From: JANSYP01 sp039184415
Lineage (GTDB): Bacteria > Pseudomonadota > Alphaproteobacteria > Rhodobacterales > Rhodobacteraceae
NCBI GenBank assembly: GCA_039184415.1
Contig: JBCDBB010000012.1
Location: forward strand, 1 to 38,197
Reading direction: 5' to 3'
DNA: 38,197 bases
The notes beneath the pieces are model-generated. The model had not been told where the DNA came from and searched no databases. It worked only from the letters and a program-made list of their open reading frames with translations. Each line of letters opens with the position of its first letter. Position 1 is the stretch's first letter. Both the position numbers and the translations under genes were made by a program. Shown piece after piece: positions 1 to 7,622 of this stretch.

Positions 1-187
1 CGGAACTCTGTCACCACGCGGTGACCGTTTGTGAAAAAACTGTTGTGGCAAAACACTTTGCCGTGAGAGCTGCTTTACTCCGGACACGGGTTGCGCACAG
101 GCTGTCACGGCTGCGCGAGACCGGGCTGTACCTTGCGTCATCCTGTCGTAGGTCGGGGGCGCGAACTTTGCTCCTGGAGGACAGAAC
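1..187. other. Upstream region without a recognised gene
   Basis: No coding frame here looks real. The long minus-strand frame that crosses it runs antisense through the YHS and rhodanese genes and has no family resemblance. A short inverted repeat (TCACC, 4-nt loop, GGTGA) sits at 11-24, followed by an AT-richer stretch at about 28-60 that could hold the promoter of the gene starting at 188. I could not assign convincing -35 and -10 boxes. A GGAGG ribosome binding site at 176-180 belongs to the YHS gene. Confidence 0.4.
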
Positions 188-706
188 ATGATCCGCTTCG
201 CCTATGCCGCAGGCTTTGCCCTGCTCACCTCGACCGCGGCCTTTGCCGGAGACCAGTATATCGACGGAACCGGTTTTGCCGTCTCCGGCTATGATCCGGT
301 CGCCTATTTCAGCCTCGAGCAAGCCCCGGTCGGCTCTCCGCAGCCTGCAGGCGTTCCGGGACGCTCTGACATCACTGCCGAGCATAACGGCGCAACATTC
401 GCCTTCGCGACCGAGGAAAATCGCGACACGTTTCTCGCCGATCCCGACGCCTACGCGCCGCAGTATGACGGCCACTGCGCCTATGGCGTCTCCAAGGGCG
501 GCAAGGTGCCGGGCAACCCTAATCTCTGGCGGATCGTCGACGGCAAGCTGTTCCTGAACATCACCGAAAACGTGGTTGGCTTCTGGGAGGAAGATATCCC
601 CGGAAATATCGACCTGGCCGAAACGAACTGGGTGTCGATCGAGCCCGAGCCTGCGTCGACCAACGTCATTCCCAAGTTCACGTCTTCGGCACCGCTGTCC
701 AACTGA
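188..706 (+). CDS. Exported YHS-domain protein
   Basis: 172 residues. Residues 1-20 look like a Sec signal peptide ending AFA, with cleavage before GDQ, so the product is probably periplasmic. Residues about 28-105 match the YHS family: a YDPVAYF segment at 35-41, the expected aromatic and acidic positions, and HCAYGVSKG at 96-104. The following part (NLWRIVDGKLFLNI, then FWEEDIPGNI) is the usual extension of this exported YHS subfamily. YHS domains are often linked to metal handling, but the substrate of this group is not established. GGAGG lies 7 nt before the ATG. A membrane-anchored rhodanese follows after 60 nt on the same strand, so the two may be co-transcribed. The family call is firm; the role is unknown. 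Confidence 0.85.
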   Translation: MIRFAYAAGFALLTSTAAFAGDQYIDGTGFAVSGYDPVAYFSLEQAPVGSPQPAGVPGRSDITAEHNGATFAFATEENRDTFLADPDAYAPQYDGHCAYGVSKGGKVPGNPNLWRIVDGKLFLNITENVVGFWEEDIPGNIDLAETNWVSIEPEPASTNVIPKFTSSAPLSN

Positions 707-766
707 TCTGGAAATACACGGCGGCTCCGGCACTTTGGCGGCGACACATCTACAAGAGTCGCCTCG

Positions 767-1222
767 ATGACGGAAACCCGACGAAAGCCAGTTGCCCGCC
801 GCGCCCTTCTGGGCGGGGCGGGTGTCCTGTTTCTGGGCGGCGCCTACCTTTTCGGAGTGCGCTGGCGGTATTACGGTGATCAGCTGGATGCGGTTCAGGC
901 CCATCGCGCCGCGACTCGGGGCGACATCCTGCTGATTGACATCCGAACGCCCGAGGAATGGCAGGCGACCGGGGTCGGCGAAGGCGCACGGATGCTGGAT
1001 ATGCGCCGCCCTGACTTCGTCGAGATGCTGGATGATATGGCCCAGGGGGATCGCAGCCGCCCGGTTGCGATCATCTGCGCCCGCGGTGTGCGCTCAGCCA
1101 GGCTCAGCAAGGCACTGACTTCGGCCGGGTTTACCAACATCATCGACGTGCCCGAGGGGATGATCGGCTCTTTCGCGGGGCCGGGGTGGTTGAAACGTGG
1201 ACTTCCGGTGAATCCAGTATGA
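767..1222 (+). CDS. Membrane-anchored rhodanese-like protein
   Basis: 151 residues. Residues about 12-31 form one hydrophobic segment after a basic stretch. This suggests an N-in signal anchor; its RRALLGG resembles a twin-arginine motif, so Tat export is an alternative. The rest is a single rhodanese fold: DIRTPEEW at 58-65 and the active loop CARGVRS at 104-110, with Cys104 as the presumed persulfide-carrying residue. It ends with the GWxxxGLPV segment common in single-domain rhodaneses. The sulfur donor and acceptor cannot be read from the sequence. Its stop overlaps the start of the next gene (ATGA at 1219-1222), which implies translational coupling to the hydrolase. With the YHS gene upstream, the three probably form one envelope-directed transcription unit. 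Confidence 0.85.
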   Translation: MTETRRKPVARRALLGGAGVLFLGGAYLFGVRWRYYGDQLDAVQAHRAATRGDILLIDIRTPEEWQATGVGEGARMLDMRRPDFVEMLDDMAQGDRSRPVAIICARGVRSARLSKALTSAGFTNIIDVPEGMIGSFAGPGWLKRGLPVNPV

Positions 1223-2049
1223 AATCAGAAGCACTCTTGTCCTGCGCGGTCTTGGCCGCGTTTGCTGCTACGCCCGCTGCGGCCGGCTGTGCAGATGCCA
1301 GCGATGCGGCCTGCGAAATCGAAGGCGGCAGCTACCACATCGCCCTGCCGGCGGATGCCTCGGGTCCGCTTCCTGCGGTCCTCTTCCTGCATGGCTGGGG
1401 CAGCAGCGGGGGAAACGCCATCGGCAATGGCAGTATTTCACCGCCGATCCTGGAGCGTGGCTACGCGTTCATCGCCCCCGATGGTGTGCCACGCAGCAAC
1501 GGGAACGGTCGCACCTGGTCCTTTCACCCAGACTGGCCCGAAGCACGCGACGAGGTGGCTTTTCTGGAAGGGGTGATCGCCGACGCAGTCGAGAAACACG
1601 GAGTAGATCCCGAGCAGGTCATCCTGTCGGGCTTTTCCATTGGTGGATCGATGACGGCCTACGCGGCATGCGTGAGTCCGGAAGCCTTTGACGCCTATGC
1701 CCCGCTCGGCGGCAATTTCTGGCGCCCCCATCCGGAGACCTGCGAAGGTCCGGTGCGGCTTCTGCACACCCATGGCTGGACGGACACGACCGTGCCGCTG
1801 GAGGGTCGCTACCTCCGGGACGGTCAGATTGCACAGGGCGATGTCTTTGCCGCCTTCGAGATCTGGCGCGACACCAATGGCTGCGATGCGATGCGCGCGG
1901 ACAGTTTCGAAATCAGCGCCGAGTATTGGCGGCGGGTCTGGGAACGCTGTAGCGACGGTGCGGCGCTCGAACTGGCGCTTTTCCCCGGCGGCCATATCGT
2001 GCCCGCCGGATGGTCGGACCTGGTGCTCGACTGGTACGAAGGCCTCTAG
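1219..2049 (+). CDS. Exported alpha/beta hydrolase, LpqC / PHB depolymerase type
   Basis: 276 residues from the ATG that overlaps the rhodanese stop. An in-frame GTG at 1186 would precede the signal peptide and is less likely. Residues 1-22 are a Sec signal peptide (ATPAAA|G). The alpha/beta-hydrolase fold shows the oxyanion segment LHGWGSSGG at 57-65 and the nucleophile elbow GFSIGG with Ser140. An acidic residue in HGWTD (Asp189) and His259 in GGHIVP probably complete the triad. Six or more cysteines may form disulfides in the periplasm. The family includes polyhydroxybutyrate depolymerases, feruloyl and acetylxylan esterases and many uncharacterised members, so only an ester hydrolase can be claimed. 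Its TAG stop overlaps the stop codon of the convergent OpgC gene. Confidence 0.8.
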   Translation: MKSEALLSCAVLAAFAATPAAAGCADASDAACEIEGGSYHIALPADASGPLPAVLFLHGWGSSGGNAIGNGSISPPILERGYAFIAPDGVPRSNGNGRTWSFHPDWPEARDEVAFLEGVIADAVEKHGVDPEQVILSGFSIGGSMTAYAACVSPEAFDAYAPLGGNFWRPHPETCEGPVRLLHTHGWTDTTVPLEGRYLRDGQIAQGDVFAAFEIWRDTNGCDAMRADSFEISAEYWRRVWERCSDGAALELALFPGGHIVPAGWSDLVLDWYEGL

Positions 2050-3248
2050 GCAGGTTTCTTGCGCCAGGGCTGGCCCTTGAACCAGGCTGCGGTGTGGGCG
2101 CAGACGACCAGCAGGAAAAAGCCCCAGAGATTGACGAGCCAGACAGTAAGCGTCGTACGGCCGATGGCATCGAGCAGCACGCCGTGCGCCTGGGCGAGGA
2201 ACATCGAGAAAACAAAGACGGCGAGCGATTGCTGACCGACCTTCAGGATCGCGTTCAGGATGACCATCCACAGATCGGCAAGGACACTTTCGGTTTTCGG
2301 GATGAGCCGAGCGCCGCGGGGGCCCACTGCCGCCCATGCCAAATAGGCCACAGACAAAAAGTGTAGGTAACGGAAGAGCCCGAAATCGGTCTTGGTCCAG
2401 AGAAAGCGGATCGCTTCGCGCGCCTCGCCGATCGCCTCGACCTGGCCGTGGATCCGGAAATAGGCAAACGGGATCGTCAGGATCACGAAGGCGAGGGCGA
2501 TGGAGACGAGCTTGCGATTTACCGGAGGCGTCGGAAGCCAGCCCATAATGAAGGCGAATCCGGTGAAAAAGATCAGCTGCCAGCCAAACGGGTTGAAGAA
2601 CCACTCGCGGTCGGACCACGGCTCCGCCGGGAGCCAGATCAGGTCGAGATTGGCGGCAAGCCAGACCAGCCCGATGAAGGCAAACACGGCATTGGCTGAG
2701 ATCCGGGACAGTGCCATGACGATGGGCATCATCGCCAGCACCACCAGATACATCGGCAGAACGTCGAAATAGTTGGGCACATAGGTGAGCGTCATCAGCC
2801 CGACGAGCTGTTGCGCCGGGTTGTCGTCGAAGAACGGCAATAGGTTCAGACGCGCGGTAAAGACCCGCTCGAACTGCCCGGTGCTGTCGACCCAGGCCAG
2901 CATCGCCGCCGTCGCGAAAAACAGGCAGATATGGGCCCAATAGACCTGCCAGATCCGGTACACGACCCGTGCCGTGCCCATGGCGAAACTGCGGTCACGG
3001 AACACGCGACCGAAGGCGATCGCCGAGGCCATGCCCGAACAGAACACAAAGATCTCCGTGGCGTCCGAAAAGCCGAAGCGCGCGGGGATCCAGAGGGTCA
3101 GGAAGTTTCCCGGCGTGTGCGCGACCAGGATGATGAACATCGCCAGCCCGCGAAAGAAATCGAGCCTTGGATCGCGGGCACCACTCAGGATCGGAGAGGA
3201 CGGCCGCGCCGGTGAGGATAGGCTCGCTCCGGGATCGGCAATGCTCAT
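2046..3248 (-). CDS. OpgC-domain membrane protein
   Basis: 400 residues with about ten hydrophobic segments and no signal peptide. The opening RLDFFRGLAMFIILVAH (28-44) and TEIFVFCSGMASAIAFGR (64-81) are the hallmarks of the OpgC family, a branch of the acyltransferase-3-like integral membrane proteins. E. coli OpgC succinylates osmoregulated periplasmic glucans; many alphaproteobacterial members are known only by similarity. No opgG or opgH homologue lies in the window, so the acceptor is unknown. The gene starts 70 nt downstream of the TPR-protein gene on the same strand and may be co-transcribed with it. It ends in a stop-on-stop overlap with the convergent hydrolase, leaving no room for a separate terminator. 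Confidence 0.8.
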   Translation of the reverse strand: MSIADPGASLSSPARPSSPILSGARDPRLDFFRGLAMFIILVAHTPGNFLTLWIPARFGFSDATEIFVFCSGMASAIAFGRVFRDRSFAMGTARVVYRIWQVYWAHICLFFATAAMLAWVDSTGQFERVFTARLNLLPFFDDNPAQQLVGLMTLTYVPNYFDVLPMYLVVLAMMPIVMALSRISANAVFAFIGLVWLAANLDLIWLPAEPWSDREWFFNPFGWQLIFFTGFAFIMGWLPTPPVNRKLVSIALAFVILTIPFAYFRIHGQVEAIGEAREAIRFLWTKTDFGLFRYLHFLSVAYLAWAAVGPRGARLIPKTESVLADLWMVILNAILKVGQQSLAVFVFSMFLAQAHGVLLDAIGRTTLTVWLVNLWGFFLLVVCAHTAAWFKGQPWRKKPA

Positions 3249-3318
3249 GGTTGTCGGTCTCTTTCCTTTTGCGCTCGTCAGCGCATTAACATGGTCCAGG
3301 CCACGCTGCAGCGCGGCA

Positions 3319-4680
3319 TTATTGCGCCGGTACGCTCAAACTGTCGGACCGTGCCGCTCTGATCCGGGCGAGCCGGGTATCGGCGAAACTGTCCAAGGCG
3401 CCGGCGCGCTTGGCGGCACGCGCCTTGAGCATACGTTCTGCTGCGTCGAACTGACCAGCACGGAGACCCGCGTCGATGGTCATGCGGTCGAATACGTCCC
3501 GTTGCGCATGGCTGCCACCGATACGCTGAAGCCCCTGCATCGCCACGGACAGGTTCTGAAAGGCCGCGTCATAGCGGCCCTCGCCGAACGCCGCCAGCCC
3601 GGCGACCGCCGCGCGCCCCGGATCGTCCGCGATGGCGCCCATCGGCGTGCCAAGGCCTGCCCGTTTCGCGATACATCTTTCCAGACGGGCAGCCGAATCT
3701 GAATGGGCGCCGCCCATGAGCGCCAGCATGTAGTGCAGATCGGCAAAAATCAGCTCACCATCCTCGCAGCGGCGCTCTGCCAGGGCGGCCAGTTCGTCCC
3801 AGCGGTCGCCGACAGCGGCGCCTTCGAGCTCGAGCCGCATCAGAAGCGAGGTTGCGTTGGCGATGTCGCGGTAGTCATCCGTCTGGTCGGCGCGGATCCT
3901 GCGATCATAGAGATCAAGCACAACCGCGATCTCCCCCCGATCCAGATGCAGCAGAGCCTTGTGCCACCAGACATGGTAGCGGAAATTGTTGCACCCTTCC
4001 CAGCTTTCCGGATGGGCTTCGATCAGCGCGATGCCTTCATCGGGCCGGTGGGTCATGTCGTGGACATGGGCGACGGCGTGCAGCCCCCAGGCGTCGTCGC
4101 GGGCAAGCGCCAGACCCTCCTTGCCGCTGGTCTCTGCCGCCGCATAGGTCCCGGTCTCCTCCAACGCAAAGGCGCGGCAGCCCAAAAGGTAGCCGCGATA
4201 GGGGTGGTCCGCGCCATGGGCCGGCAGCACCCGCTCGACCGAGCGCAGCATGCCGGCAGAATCGCCGATCATGAAGCGCATGCCGTGAACGATCTTGGCA
4301 GCCAGCGTATCCGACGGACAGGCGGTGAGCTGTTCTTCCAACGCGGCAATCGCGCCGGGCGGATTGCCGGCAAGCCACCGCTCAAGCGCCTTGAGAAAGT
4401 GCCGGGTGCGCGGACAATCGGCGGCTGCATCCATGAGCCGCCGGGCGTCCCGCGCCGCGCCGACCGCCGCTTCGGTCATCTCGCGGCGGCCCAGCATGAC
4501 ACAGAAGAGACCCTTGACCGCGACCGGAAGCGCGAGCTCAGGCTCGGCCGCGATGACGGCCGCCAGATGATCGGGTGTGCTGCGCCCATGGGCCAGAAAG
4601 GCTGCGGTCATCGCGTCCCAATGGGCCGCCGAGGCGCTGTCGGTCAGAGCGATGGGCGCGCCGCTTCGATCATAGTGCAT
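3319..4680 (-). CDS. TPR protein of the TTC38-like family
   Basis: 453 residues from the ATG before HYDRSGAP. An upstream extension to 4794 is open but has no family resemblance, so it was rejected. The protein is soluble and rich in helical hairpins. LEEQLTACPSDTLAAKIVH, WGLHAVAHVHDM and FRYHVWWHKALLHL, all in its middle third, are the conserved stretches that I associate with tetratricopeptide repeat protein 38, a family found in animals and many proteobacteria with no biochemical function known to me. The His/Trp-rich centre is unusual for plain TPR scaffolds and may be a ligand-binding or catalytic surface. It lies upstream of the OpgC gene on the same strand. Confidence 0.75.
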   Translation of the reverse strand: MHYDRSGAPIALTDSASAAHWDAMTAAFLAHGRSTPDHLAAVIAAEPELALPVAVKGLFCVMLGRREMTEAAVGAARDARRLMDAAADCPRTRHFLKALERWLAGNPPGAIAALEEQLTACPSDTLAAKIVHGMRFMIGDSAGMLRSVERVLPAHGADHPYRGYLLGCRAFALEETGTYAAAETSGKEGLALARDDAWGLHAVAHVHDMTHRPDEGIALIEAHPESWEGCNNFRYHVWWHKALLHLDRGEIAVVLDLYDRRIRADQTDDYRDIANATSLLMRLELEGAAVGDRWDELAALAERRCEDGELIFADLHYMLALMGGAHSDSAARLERCIAKRAGLGTPMGAIADDPGRAAVAGLAAFGEGRYDAAFQNLSVAMQGLQRIGGSHAQRDVFDRMTIDAGLRAGQFDAAERMLKARAAKRAGALDSFADTRLARIRAARSDSLSVPAQ

Positions 4681-4790
4681 GGCAATGGTCCTCGCGCGCA
4701 CGAATTTCGGTGCGTCTTCTATACCCCCGACATTGCCCCTACGCGAAGCGTGTGACAGCCGATCCACGCGGATGTGAGCGCGCGTGTGGC

Positions 4791-4847
4791 CCATCCCGCA
4801 ACTTCACCGCCAAAACCGGCGGTTATCGGCCGAACCTGACGGGATGG
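4791..4847. repeat. Nested inverted repeat between the ThDP-enzyme and TPR genes
   Basis: An outer 8-bp perfect inverted repeat (CCATCCCG at 4791-4798, CGGGATGG at 4840-4847) encloses an inner perfect 6-bp hairpin (ACCGCC at 4806-4811, loop AAAACC, GGCGGT at 4818-4823). It lies just downstream of the ThDP-enzyme stop on the minus strand and upstream of the TPR gene. It may act as a terminator for the former, though no T-run follows, or as a structured leader or operator for the latter. Confidence 0.5.
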
Positions 4848-4853
4848 TGACGT

Positions 4854-6473
4854 CTAAATGCGTCCATCATAGGCACCCCGGTCGATCTCGGCGGCGATCA
4901 GGGTAAAGCCGGTTCGGCCTTGTGTCGCGTTCAGAGCCGCGCGCAGGCCGGTCCGGTCGCGCACGGTTTCGCCGTGACCGCCAAAGGCTCGGGCGATGGC
5001 CGCATGATCATGGCGGGAGAAATCCACACCGCGGTTGGTCATCTGACGGGACCGCTGTTTCATCTCGATCAGCGCCAGGCTCGCATCGACGAAGACGACC
5101 GCGATGACGGCGATCCCCAACTCGGCCGCCGTGGCCAACTCACCTGCAACCATCAGGAAGCCTGCATCGCCCATGAAGGCGACCACCGCTCGGTCCGGAT
5201 CCGCGAGCTTCGCGCCCATTGCCAGCGGCAGGGCACAGCCCATGGTGCAGAGCCCGGAGGATTGCATCAGCCCCCGCGGCTCATCGCAGCGCCACATCTG
5301 CGACAACAGGATCCGGTGGGCGCCGCTGTCGGCGGTCGCGAGCGTTCCAGCGGGCATGGCGGCGCGGGTTTCAGCAATCACCGCGCCGGGGCCCCAGGGC
5401 TCGTTCTCCGGAAAGGCCTGCGCCAGGCCCGAGCGGGTCTCGGCGATTTCGCCGTCCGTCCAGGTCTCGCCCGGTTCGAGGCCCTCCGTCAGCACAGCGA
5501 GGCTTTCGACGCATCCGCCAAGAATGTCGTGGCTCGCCCGGTGCATGCCATGGCGATTGGGAGCGGCGGCGATGTCGATCACCGTCTGCCGGGACGGATC
5601 CCAGGGGTCCTGCCAGCCGGTGCGCATCTCGATCGGATCATAGCCGAGCGCCACAACGACATCGGCCTTGTCCACCAGCGGCAGCAACAGCTTGTCGGCC
5701 TTGGGCGACAGTTCGGCCCCGCCGAGAGCGAGCGGGTGGTCTTCCGGCAGCAGCCCCTTTGCCTTGTAAGTGGTGATGAGCGGAGCTCCGAAAGCTTCGC
5801 AAAATGCCGCGATGGGACCCGCGGCCCCTTCGTTGACCGCATCGAGCCCGGCCACGACCAGAGGCCGCCGGGCGCTCGCCAGCGCGGCGCGCGCCGCATC
5901 CAGCCCGGCGCCTGGCGCCGGTGCCAGAGGCAAAGCCGCGCTGTAGGGCGGCAGGTGGGGCGAGGGGCCAGGCGGCGCATCGGCAATCGAAATCGGGACA
6001 TCGACATGGACGGGGCCGGGCCGGCCTTCGGTCGCGATGCGGACGGCCTTGTCGGCGATGACATGGGCCGCGCCGGGGGACAGGGTGAACTGCGCCCGCG
6101 TCATCGGTGCAAAGACCGCACGATGGTCCAGCACCTGGTGGGTATAGGTTTCGGTCTCCGCCGCATCGATGCAGCCGGTCAGAACGATGAGCGGCACGCG
6201 ATCCTGATCGGCGTTGGCGACGCTGTTGACGCCGTTCATCGCGCCGGGCCCGACCGTGGCGACCAGGATGCCCGGTGCACCGGTCCGGTGCCATGTCCCC
6301 TCGGCCATGAAGCCGCCGGCGTTTTCATGTTTGACCAGAACGAACCGGATGCCAGCGCGTTCCAGCGCATCGATCAACGTCAGGACCTCTCCGCCGGGCA
6401 TGCCAAAAGCATAGCGGCACCCAGCGTCATAGAGGCGGCGGGTGAGCACATCGGCGCAGCGTTCGTCAGCCAT
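4854..6473 (-). CDS. Acetolactate-synthase-like ThDP-dependent enzyme
   Basis: 539 residues with the three-domain layout of the family. The N-terminal pyrimidine-binding domain (1-165) carries the conserved Glu50 in KHENAGGFMAEG. A central domain spans about 185-330. The C-terminal diphosphate-binding domain (365-520) contains GDAG at 435-438. The usual Mg/ThDP motif is GDG followed about 25-30 residues later by N or NN; here it reads GDA, and Asp463 (VDASLALIEMKQ) takes the Asn place. Asp there with a following KQ occurs in a large group of uncharacterised ThDP enzymes annotated loosely as acetolactate synthase. No regulatory subunit (IlvH) is adjacent, which argues against a role in valine/isoleucine synthesis. 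Substrate unknown. A GGGGAG ribosome binding site precedes the ATG. The gene follows the patatin gene by 81 nt. Confidence 0.8.
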   Translation of the reverse strand: MADERCADVLTRRLYDAGCRYAFGMPGGEVLTLIDALERAGIRFVLVKHENAGGFMAEGTWHRTGAPGILVATVGPGAMNGVNSVANADQDRVPLIVLTGCIDAAETETYTHQVLDHRAVFAPMTRAQFTLSPGAAHVIADKAVRIATEGRPGPVHVDVPISIADAPPGPSPHLPPYSAALPLAPAPGAGLDAARAALASARRPLVVAGLDAVNEGAAGPIAAFCEAFGAPLITTYKAKGLLPEDHPLALGGAELSPKADKLLLPLVDKADVVVALGYDPIEMRTGWQDPWDPSRQTVIDIAAAPNRHGMHRASHDILGGCVESLAVLTEGLEPGETWTDGEIAETRSGLAQAFPENEPWGPGAVIAETRAAMPAGTLATADSGAHRILLSQMWRCDEPRGLMQSSGLCTMGCALPLAMGAKLADPDRAVVAFMGDAGFLMVAGELATAAELGIAVIAVVFVDASLALIEMKQRSRQMTNRGVDFSRHDHAAIARAFGGHGETVRDRTGLRAALNATQGRTGFTLIAAEIDRGAYDGRI

Positions 6474-6492
6474 GAGCCGCTCCCCATATGCT

Positions 6493-6504
6493 GTGACGCG
6501 TCAC
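6493..6504. promoter_or_regulatory. 12-bp perfect palindrome upstream of the ThDP-enzyme gene
   Basis: GTGACGCGTCAC is a perfect 12-bp palindrome ending 19 nt before the ATG of the ThDP-enzyme gene, in the 81-nt gap after the patatin gene. It could be an operator for a dimeric regulator. The 2-nt centre between the TGTGA-like half sites rules out a standard CRP site (N6). No regulator gene is nearby to pair it with. Confidence 0.35.
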
Positions 6505-6554
6505 TCTGTTGCGGCACTGGACCGGGCCCGCACGTTCCCTCGGCATCGTTGTTC

Positions 6555-7622
6555 TCATCCGTGGTGAACTCCGCCGATATCGTCGAACATGGAGCGCATA
6601 TCGAGTGTCGAGCGCGTGCCGATCTGATCGAAGTTTCGGTTCAGCCAGTCGTCGGCGGCCGCGCGGCCGACATCGCGCAGATGGGTCAGGAATGACCATT
6701 CGGCATTGATCTTGGAGGAGGCCGAGAGCTTCAGCATCTCGTCGGCACCGTCGATCATGTGCATCCGGATGGCGCGCGGATGGTCCGGCGGCAGGCGGCC
6801 TTCCTCGATCAACCGATTGACGAAATCGAAGCTGCGCAACTCGCGCAGCAGCGAGGCGTTGAAGGTGATCTCGTTCACGCGGTTGAGGATGTCGCGGGCG
6901 CTCTGCGGCGTGCCTGGCCTGACCAGCGGATTGATCTGGACGATCAGCACGTCCGAACAGGGGCTGTAATCGACAAAGGGAAAGAGCACCGGGTTGCCCA
7001 TATAGCCCCCGTCCCAATAGGGTTTGCCATCGATTTCGACCGCCTTGAACATGAAGGGCAGGCAGGCGGAGGCCATCACCACGTCCAGCGTGATCTCATG
7101 GCGGCGAAACACGCGGACCCGGCCGGTTTCGACATTGGTGGCCGACAGAAAGACCTCCATGTCGTCTTCGCCCGCGACCTTGACCTCGAAATCCACGAAG
7201 TCGCGCACCACGTCGCGCAGAGGATTGAAGTCGAACGGGTTGAGATCGTAGGGCGACGCCAGCCGGTTCAGCAGGTCCATCATCAGATATCCCGGGCTGG
7301 TATCCAGCGACCAGTTGCCCATCCAGATGTCTATCGGGCTGCGCTGGATCGGGCTGCCGCGTCCGGCCTCCGACACCTGCCACCAGAATTCCGTCAGGGC
7401 CTCCCGCGCGCCGGCGGCGCCATTGTCGTACATTCCCTGGGCCGCGACCACGGCATTCATCGCGCCTGCGCTGGTGCCCGAGATCGCCTCGATCCAGAGC
7501 GGATCCTCTTCGAACATCCGGTCGAGCACACCCCATGTGAACGCGCCATGTGCGCCGCCGCCCTGAAGCGCGAGGTTGATCGTCTTGACGTGATGGGGTT
7601 GCCGGCCAGTACCCTTTGCCAT
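6555..7622 (-). CDS. Patatin-like phospholipase
   Basis: 355 residues, soluble, no signal peptide. The catalytic dyad of patatins is complete: the oxyanion loop GGGAHG at 21-26, nucleophile Ser51 in GTSAG, and Asp204 in DGG. The length and the SPIQRSPIDIWMGNW and SPYDLNPFDFNPLRD stretches fit a bacterial patatin subfamily of about 350 residues that is often found near polyhydroxyalkanoate genes. No pha gene is present here. Expected activity is acyl-ester hydrolysis of phospholipids or related lipids; bacterial members can be housekeeping enzymes or secreted effectors, and no secretion signal is visible. The start (MAKGTGRQ) is the only one that keeps the GGG loop at the usual distance. Confidence 0.87.
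   Translation of the reverse strand: MAKGTGRQPHHVKTINLALQGGGAHGAFTWGVLDRMFEEDPLWIEAISGTSAGAMNAVVAAQGMYDNGAAGAREALTEFWWQVSEAGRGSPIQRSPIDIWMGNWSLDTSPGYLMMDLLNRLASPYDLNPFDFNPLRDVVRDFVDFEVKVAGEDDMEVFLSATNVETGRVRVFRRHEITLDVVMASACLPFMFKAVEIDGKPYWDGGYMGNPVLFPFVDYSPCSDVLIVQINPLVRPGTPQSARDILNRVNEITFNASLLRELRSFDFVNRLIEEGRLPPDHPRAIRMHMIDGADEMLKLSASSKINAEWSFLTHLRDVGRAAADDWLNRNFDQIGTRSTLDMRSMFDDIGGVHHG

Noticed and set aside
11..904. 297-codon minus-strand frame
   Set aside because: It runs antisense through the YHS and rhodanese genes, has no family resemblance and no ribosome binding site; typical shadow frame in GC-rich DNA.
1438..2940. 500-codon minus-strand frame overlapping the hydrolase and opgC
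   Set aside because: It is a frame-shifted shadow of opgC continuing antisense to the hydrolase; both real genes have clear motifs.
6492..6505. CRP binding site
   Set aside because: The half sites TGTGA/TCAC are only 2 nt apart instead of 6.
4920..6695. 591-codon plus-strand frame
   Set aside because: Antisense to the ThDP enzyme, which has the full three-domain pattern; the plus-strand product is low-complexity and Arg/Gly-rich.
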